Shown here piece by piece: positions 5,852 to 9,306 of a stretch of 9,306 bases of DNA. Source of the stretch: Candidatus Neomicrothrix sp. UBA7388 (GTDB lineage: Bacteria > Actinomycetota > Acidimicrobiia > Acidimicrobiales > Poriferisodalaceae); the NCBI GenBank assembly GCA_002470695.1, contig DKNM01000101.1, forward strand, positions 48,713 to 58,018. The letters run 5' to 3'. The translations under genes were made by a program, and so were the position numbers. Below the pieces are notes generated by a model. That model did no database searches and was not told the DNA's origin. It worked only from the letters and a program-made list of their open reading frames with translations. Positions within the stretch are counted from its first letter, which is position 1. Each line of letters opens with the position of its first letter.

Positions 5852-7060
5852 TCAACCGGTCTCAGGTGAACTAGCCGGGTCTGACTCGTCCTCGGTTACA
5901 TCTAAGCCCGGGTCGTGTTCCTCGCATCGTCCTTCAGTGATGTCGATAATACGGTTGTATCGATCACCTTCTCTTACCGGCCGAGGGCCTCCATCGTCGT
6001 CAAGCACATGCGGGTGAAAAAGATAACCCTCAACGCGTGCCCCATCGAAAAAAACTTCAAGTGCCCCGGTCTCCCCGGTTATTCCATACCGAGGGTGCCA
6101 GGCGAAATTTCCTAGCGAATAGGCAATTACTGTGCGGTCAAACGTTTCAATCGGCTGCAAAACATGGGGGTGATGACCCAATATTAGATTCGCTCCCGCG
6201 TCAATGAGCTCGCGCGCTAGATCTCGTTGGCTCTCGTTAGGGCACGTTCGTCGCTCGACGCCCCAATGCACACTGACCACAACCACGTCATTGCCAGACG
6301 CCGCTGCTCGCACTGCCGCCAACACTCGCGAAATAGCCCCCCTAGCATCCGCAACGCCTGCCCGGGTAGAGCTAGCAGCAAAGCCTCCTGGGACTACTGC
6401 TGTCGCCGAAACAAAAGCTACTCGAATCCCATTATCTAACGACATGACGCGAGGGGCATAGGCTTCTGCGTTGTTACCACCAGCGCCGGGTCGCAGAATT
6501 TCGACTTCGTCAAGAACTCCTATGGTGTCTTCTAGACCTATGAGACCGAAGTCAAGCGTGTGGTTATTAGCAAGGGACACTACGTCAATACCCGCGCCTG
6601 CGAGCGTCAACGCCGCAGACCCCGGAGCTCGAAATACAAATTCCTTGTCATACGGCTCTCCGCGTTCGGTTATTGCCATTTCAAGATTGACAATCGCAAT
6701 ATCAGCCGATGAGAGGTGCGGTTGCACACCTTTGAAGGGGTCAATTCCTTTTGGCTCAGTTCGGTCGAGGAGCACATCTCCTCCGGCTAAAAGTGTCCAA
6801 AGGCGCTTGGGTTCAGTAGTTGTGGTCGCTTCACTCGAAGCTTCAGGCGGGACGTCATTCGCCTGAGCTGACACGTCCGTGATCTCGCCCGAATCAAACT
6901 CCAGCGTCGTAGATGGTGAAGCCGGAAGTTCTTCAGGTGGATCTACAACAGTCGTATCGGGAACGACAAAGATCGCCTTTTCCGGTTCCGCTCCACTACA
7001 CGCAAGATTCAACGCTAAAGCGACGGACATCAATGTTGAGAGGAAGTGGTATCGCTTCAC
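5852..7060 (-). CDS. CapA/PGA_cap-family exported protein (poly-gamma-glutamate capsule biosynthesis-like metallophosphatase fold)
   Basis: The 402-residue product has a short charged start and a hydrophobic segment (about 6-20) ending at Cys21 (LNLAC), so it is probably a secreted lipoprotein. Asn at -3 makes the lipobox atypical. Residues 22-85 are an acidic, Ser/Thr/Pro-rich linker. The catalytic-like domain (about 86-350) shows the PGA_cap signature blocks GGDVLLDR (D95), NLE (125-127), ANNHTLDFG (N166, H167, D170), HWGVE (H265), GHHPHVLQ (295-302) and SLGNF, which resemble the metal-binding motifs of calcineurin-like phosphatases. Despite the family name there are no CapB or CapC neighbours, so capsule synthesis is not indicated; a wall or surface role is more likely. 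The GTG start at 7060 has no Shine-Dalgarno but a TAGACT hexamer 8 nt upstream. The gene is divergent from SURF1. Confidence 0.9.
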   Translation of the reverse strand: MKRYHFLSTLMSVALALNLACSGAEPEKAIFVVPDTTVVDPPEELPASPSTTLEFDSGEITDVSAQANDVPPEASSEATTTTEPKRLWTLLAGGDVLLDRTEPKGIDPFKGVQPHLSSADIAIVNLEMAITERGEPYDKEFVFRAPGSAALTLAGAGIDVVSLANNHTLDFGLIGLEDTIGVLDEVEILRPGAGGNNAEAYAPRVMSLDNGIRVAFVSATAVVPGGFAASSTRAGVADARGAISRVLAAVRAAASGNDVVVVSVHWGVERRTCPNESQRDLARELIDAGANLILGHHPHVLQPIETFDRTVIAYSLGNFAWHPRYGITGETGALEVFFDGARVEGYLFHPHVLDDDGGPRPVREGDRYNRIIDITEGRCEEHDPGLDVTEDESDPASSPETG

Positions 7061-7068
7061 GGCGGGTC

Positions 7069-7074
7069 AGTCTA
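7069..7074 (-). promoter_or_regulatory. Putative -10 element for the CapA-like gene
   Basis: TAGACT on the minus strand ends 8 nt before the GTG, consistent with a leaderless mRNA. The lack of any purine-rich ribosome site supports this. Confidence 0.4.
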
Positions 7075-7084
7075 CGGGTCCCGC

Positions 7085-7090
7085 TAGCGT
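7085..7090 (+). promoter_or_regulatory. Putative -10 element for the SURF1 gene
   Basis: TAGCGT ends 7 nt before the ATG at 7098, so transcription could start on the A of ATG. An alternative, TAGAAT (7090-7095), is closer to consensus but too near the ATG to serve it. Confidence 0.35.
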
Positions 7091-7097
7091 AGAATTG

Positions 7098-7841
7098 ATG
7101 TACGGCTTTGTTCGCCAACCAAAGTGGTTACTAGCTCATCTCTTGGTAATTGCCTTATCAGTAGCTTTTATAGGCGCAGGTATTTGGCAATTTGGTCGAC
7201 ATCAAAGACGGGGCGAACGCAACGACACTGTTCTCGCTCAACAAAACACGACGCCAGTTTCCGTATCAGAGCTCTTTCAATCAGATGCTGATATCGAGTT
7301 TCGCTCAATCATTTTAAATGGCACTTGGGTCGGGGAAGAAAGTGTTCTCATTCGAAATCGCAGCCACCGCGAAGCAGCCGGCTGCCATCTCGCTACGCCG
7401 CTTAAGATAGACAACTCACTAGGCGTGTTGGTTATTGCTGGGTGGTTACATGAAACTTTGTGCGATCCAAGCAAATTCCCTCGACCATTAGGCGACGTTT
7501 CAATGGAAGCGCGCATTCGCTTTACCCAAACTCGCGGCTCGTTAGGCGCAAAAGATCCCGCCTCAGGAGTGCTCACAACTCTGGCCAGAACCGATGTTGC
7601 CCGGATTAATAAGCAAACCAGCCTTGAGTTGGCGCCTGTCTACGTTGAGCTTATGTCGAGCACAGCGACACCTGAGAATGCAATTCCAATCGACCCGCCT
7701 TCAACTGACCTGGGCCCTCATTTGGCGTACGCAGTTCAATGGTTTTTGTTTTTTGCGGTAGCCGCTGTGGGTTATCCATTGGTTCTACGTCGCCAGGCGA
7801 AACGCGGCGAATCCGAAGACCTCGGACCCATTGACGACTAG
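7098..7841 (+). CDS. SURF1-family cytochrome c oxidase assembly protein
   Basis: SURF1 proteins are membrane factors that help insert heme a into subunit I of aa3-type cytochrome c oxidase. The 247-residue product has the family layout: TM1 (about 11-30) running into the signature GIWQFGRHQRR (28-38), an extracytoplasmic domain (about 40-200) with LNGTWVGEESVLIRNR, and TM2 (about 206-230) with the C-terminal signature HLAYAVQWF. The usual RGWV block is replaced by VIAGWLHE. The ATG at 7098 is chosen because TM1 then starts at the normal distance; an upstream in-frame extension runs across the divergent CapA-like gene. No Shine-Dalgarno is present. No oxidase or heme A synthase gene is in view. 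The stop codon lies in a CTAG shared with the stop of the opposite-strand C-S lyase. Confidence 0.88.
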   Translation: MYGFVRQPKWLLAHLLVIALSVAFIGAGIWQFGRHQRRGERNDTVLAQQNTTPVSVSELFQSDADIEFRSIILNGTWVGEESVLIRNRSHREAAGCHLATPLKIDNSLGVLVIAGWLHETLCDPSKFPRPLGDVSMEARIRFTQTRGSLGAKDPASGVLTTLARTDVARINKQTSLELAPVYVELMSSTATPENAIPIDPPSTDLGPHLAYAVQWFLFFAVAAVGYPLVLRRQAKRGESEDLGPIDD

Positions 7842-8986
7842 CTAACTTGAGCCATTCGCTCCACAATCATTTGGAGCATCTCCGGCGAAGTAGCAAAATT
7901 TAGTCGCACATGTCCTAGACCCTCAATCCCAAAGTCTGGTCCCGAGCTAAGCGCCACCTTATTTTGGGCCAGGAAAATTTCGGCAGGGTCATCACCTAAG
8001 CCAAGTTCGCGACAGTCCAACCACGCTAAATACGTTGCTTCAGGTAAGCGGTAGTGGACCGCCGGGAGATAGTCGTTCAGTAGTTCGCCCAACAAGTGGC
8101 GGTTGCGGTCAAGCCCGGCGACCAGTTCAGAAAGCCAAGCATCGCCATGTTCCCACCCCGCAACTGTGGCCACCTGCCCTAAGCCGTTTATCCCACCAAT
8201 CATGCGCGGTCGGATCTGCTGAAGCGACGGTAAATATTTTTCTGAGGCGGTGTGAACGAACGCCATGCGAAGGCCAGCCATATTGAACGTCTTTGTGGCA
8301 GCGATAAGCGTTACTGTCCGCTGGGCAGCTAATTCACTTATCGATGCCGTAGGTAAGTGCTCGTTAGGTGCGTATACCAAGTCACAGTGAATCTCGTCGG
8401 AGATCACTAAAAGGTCATGACGATCAGCTATTTCAATCACTTGCGCAAGATCAGTTTTATCCATCACGAAACCAGATGGATTATGGGGGTGGCACAGAAG
8501 CAGCGCCGAGACATCTTGTTGCGATGCAACGCTTTCTAAATGCTCGAAGTCAAGACTCCACCCAGTCTCCCTTTCGATAAGCGGGTTGGCGACCCACCTG
8601 CGACCAACGCCCTCAATGCTTGAGTAGAACGGCGGGTAAACGGGTGTTTGAACGACGACCCCTGCGCCGGGCGGGACCAAGGTATCAAGAACTAATTCGA
8701 GACCTTGGATAACGTCATGCACCCGTATAATCTCCGATACCTCGACGCGCCAATCAAAAGCGTTCCGCATTCGATCCCGGAACGCCTCAAGCACGGGTAT
8801 TGGCTCGTCGTAAAATCCATAGCCAAGTCCGCCTGAATTAATTCGTTCGATGACCGCATTCGTAATGAACTCTGGGACTTCCAAGTCCATGTCCGCCACC
8901 CAGGCGCATAACACATCATCGCCATGGCGTTCCCATTTAATTCCTGGACGGTTTCGCACTCGATCAAGGTCTAGGTCGAAGATCAC
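7838..8986 (-). CDS. PLP-dependent MalY/PatB-type C-S lyase (cystathionine beta-lyase-like aminotransferase)
   Basis: This is a fold-type I, class I/II aminotransferase-family enzyme of 382 residues, the usual MalY/PatB length. The family cleaves the C-S bond of cystathionine or cysteine conjugates to give homocysteine or a thiol plus pyruvate and ammonia. Visible motifs are the N-terminal KWERHGDDVLCAWVADMD, the GYG..D block (55-60), HPHNPSG (166-172; N169 contacts PLP), SDEIHCDL (D187), the Schiff-base lysine in ATKTFNMAGL (K232), and the carboxylate-binding arginine in VRLNFA (R351). The GTG at 8986 is chosen because MIFDLDLDRV matches the family start. It has no Shine-Dalgarno but has TACCCT 6 nt upstream. 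A TauE/SafE-type gene ends 23 bp upstream on the same strand, so co-transcription is plausible. The exact substrate is unproven; MalY homologues may also have regulatory roles. Confidence 0.92.
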   Translation of the reverse strand: MIFDLDLDRVRNRPGIKWERHGDDVLCAWVADMDLEVPEFITNAVIERINSGGLGYGFYDEPIPVLEAFRDRMRNAFDWRVEVSEIIRVHDVIQGLELVLDTLVPPGAGVVVQTPVYPPFYSSIEGVGRRWVANPLIERETGWSLDFEHLESVASQQDVSALLLCHPHNPSGFVMDKTDLAQVIEIADRHDLLVISDEIHCDLVYAPNEHLPTASISELAAQRTVTLIAATKTFNMAGLRMAFVHTASEKYLPSLQQIRPRMIGGINGLGQVATVAGWEHGDAWLSELVAGLDRNRHLLGELLNDYLPAVHYRLPEATYLAWLDCRELGLGDDPAEIFLAQNKVALSSGPDFGIEGLGHVRLNFATSPEMLQMIVERMAQVS

Positions 8987-8992
8987 GAGGAA

Positions 8993-8998
8993 AGGGTA
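8993..8998 (-). promoter_or_regulatory. Possible -10 element for the C-S lyase
   Basis: TACCCT on the minus strand ends 6 nt before the GTG start and would allow a leaderless mRNA separate from the upstream transporter. It is a weak TAnnnT match and could be chance. Confidence 0.25.
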
Positions 8999-9009
8999 GA
9001 TCGTAAACG

Positions 9010-9306
9010 TTAATAAAATCCGATCATTCGGCCTGCCAAGGCCGCGACTGCCGCAAAAAGCACAGGCCGGATTATTTTTTCACCGCCGCGAACAGCTATT
9101 CGTGCGCCAAACCAGCCGCCTATTGCGAAACCTACGGCTAACACCAGCGCGAACCCCCAATCGACTTGTTGTCGCACAATAAACACGGGGACCGCAATAA
9201 GTGTGAGAACTAATATGACAACAACCTTCACCGCATTTGCGTTCACAAGATCAAGACCTGATCGAGCCAAAGCGACGACAATGAGTAACCCGACTCCAGC
9301 TTGAAA
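9010..9306 (-). CDS. TauE/SafE-family (TSUP) membrane transporter, C-terminal part
   Basis: The reading frame is open to the right edge, so only the last 98 residues are seen and the start lies outside the window. These form about three to four hydrophobic membrane segments. They include the pattern ARSGLDLVNANAVKVVVIL, which matches the fifth-to-sixth helix region of TSUP proteins (LD..ANA.KVV), and the small loop GARIAVRGGEKIIRPVL, the family's G..lA.r..ek.lr. repeat ending. Members export or import sulfite, sulfonates or related anions; the substrate cannot be read from this fragment. An internal TTG at 9270 is not a start, because the family pattern continues upstream of it. It ends 23 bp before the C-S lyase, which may share its transcript. 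Confidence 0.82.
   Translation of the reverse strand, partial: FQAGVGLLIVVALARSGLDLVNANAVKVVVILVLTLIAVPVFIVRQQVDWGFALVLAVGFAIGGWFGARIAVRGGEKIIRPVLFAAVAALAGRMIGFY

Noticed and set aside
6204..6866. Several plus-strand open frames opposite the CapA-like gene
   Set aside because: They are Ser/Arg/Pro-rich shadows of a well-conserved coding region, with no ribosome sites or recognisable motifs.
6879..7097. 73-residue N-terminal extension of the SURF1 protein
   Set aside because: It runs antisense through the start of the CapA-like gene, and the first membrane segment sits at the normal distance from ATG 7098.

Overview
The window looks like ordinary, densely packed chromosome from a mid-GC actinobacterium-like bacterium. 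The evidence is the gene content (actinobacterial-type DnaX, XseA/XseB, SURF1), serine tRNA genes that encode their own CCA, and many starts with no Shine-Dalgarno but with a TAnnnT hexamer 6-9 nt upstream, which suggests leaderless mRNAs. An acidimicrobial or similar aquatic lineage would fit, but the sequence alone does not settle this. I see no phage, insertion sequence, CRISPR or defence gene.

Layout. Positions 1-1236 (minus) hold dnaX, the clamp-loader gamma/tau subunit, cut by the left edge in a proline-rich linker. A 60-bp divergent promoter region with an 8-bp inverted repeat separates it from a plus-strand RNA cluster. That cluster is a 4.5S-type SRP RNA (1297-1422), tRNA-Ser(GGA) (1429-1516) and tadA (1519-1965), whose ATG shares its A with the tRNA's CCA end. 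A minus-strand tRNA-Ser(CGA) follows (2001-2087). Next come xseA and xseB (2222-3675, plus), the two exonuclease VII subunits, overlapping by ATGA.

Positions 3676-3950 are the largest non-coding gap. It holds a 14-bp perfect stem-loop, further hairpins, a terminator-like hairpin with a T-run, and two overlapping palindromes. These precede a TTG-started S9-family serine peptidase (3951-5849, plus). That gene runs tail-to-tail, 2 bp apart, into a CapA/PGA_cap-family exported protein (5852-7060, minus). The CapA-like gene is divergent, across only 37 bp, from a SURF1-family cytochrome oxidase assembly protein (7098-7841, plus). SURF1 overlaps by 4 bp, stop to stop, with a MalY/PatB-type PLP C-S lyase (7838-8986, minus). 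Upstream of the lyase, 23 bp away on the same strand, is the C-terminal part of a TauE/SafE-type transporter (9010 to the right edge).

How they work together. The left half is information processing: replication, protein targeting, tRNA supply and modification, DNA repair. The tadA-SRP RNA-dnaX neighbourhood resembles that of Bacillus subtilis. The right half is cell-envelope and metabolic housekeeping, with a possible sulfur pair (transporter plus C-S lyase). No gene here is clearly novel. The points worth a second look are RNA-level: the CCA/ATG fusion, the structured 3697-3858 region, the mirror-symmetric dnaX/SRP promoter, and a possible slippery site in dnaX.
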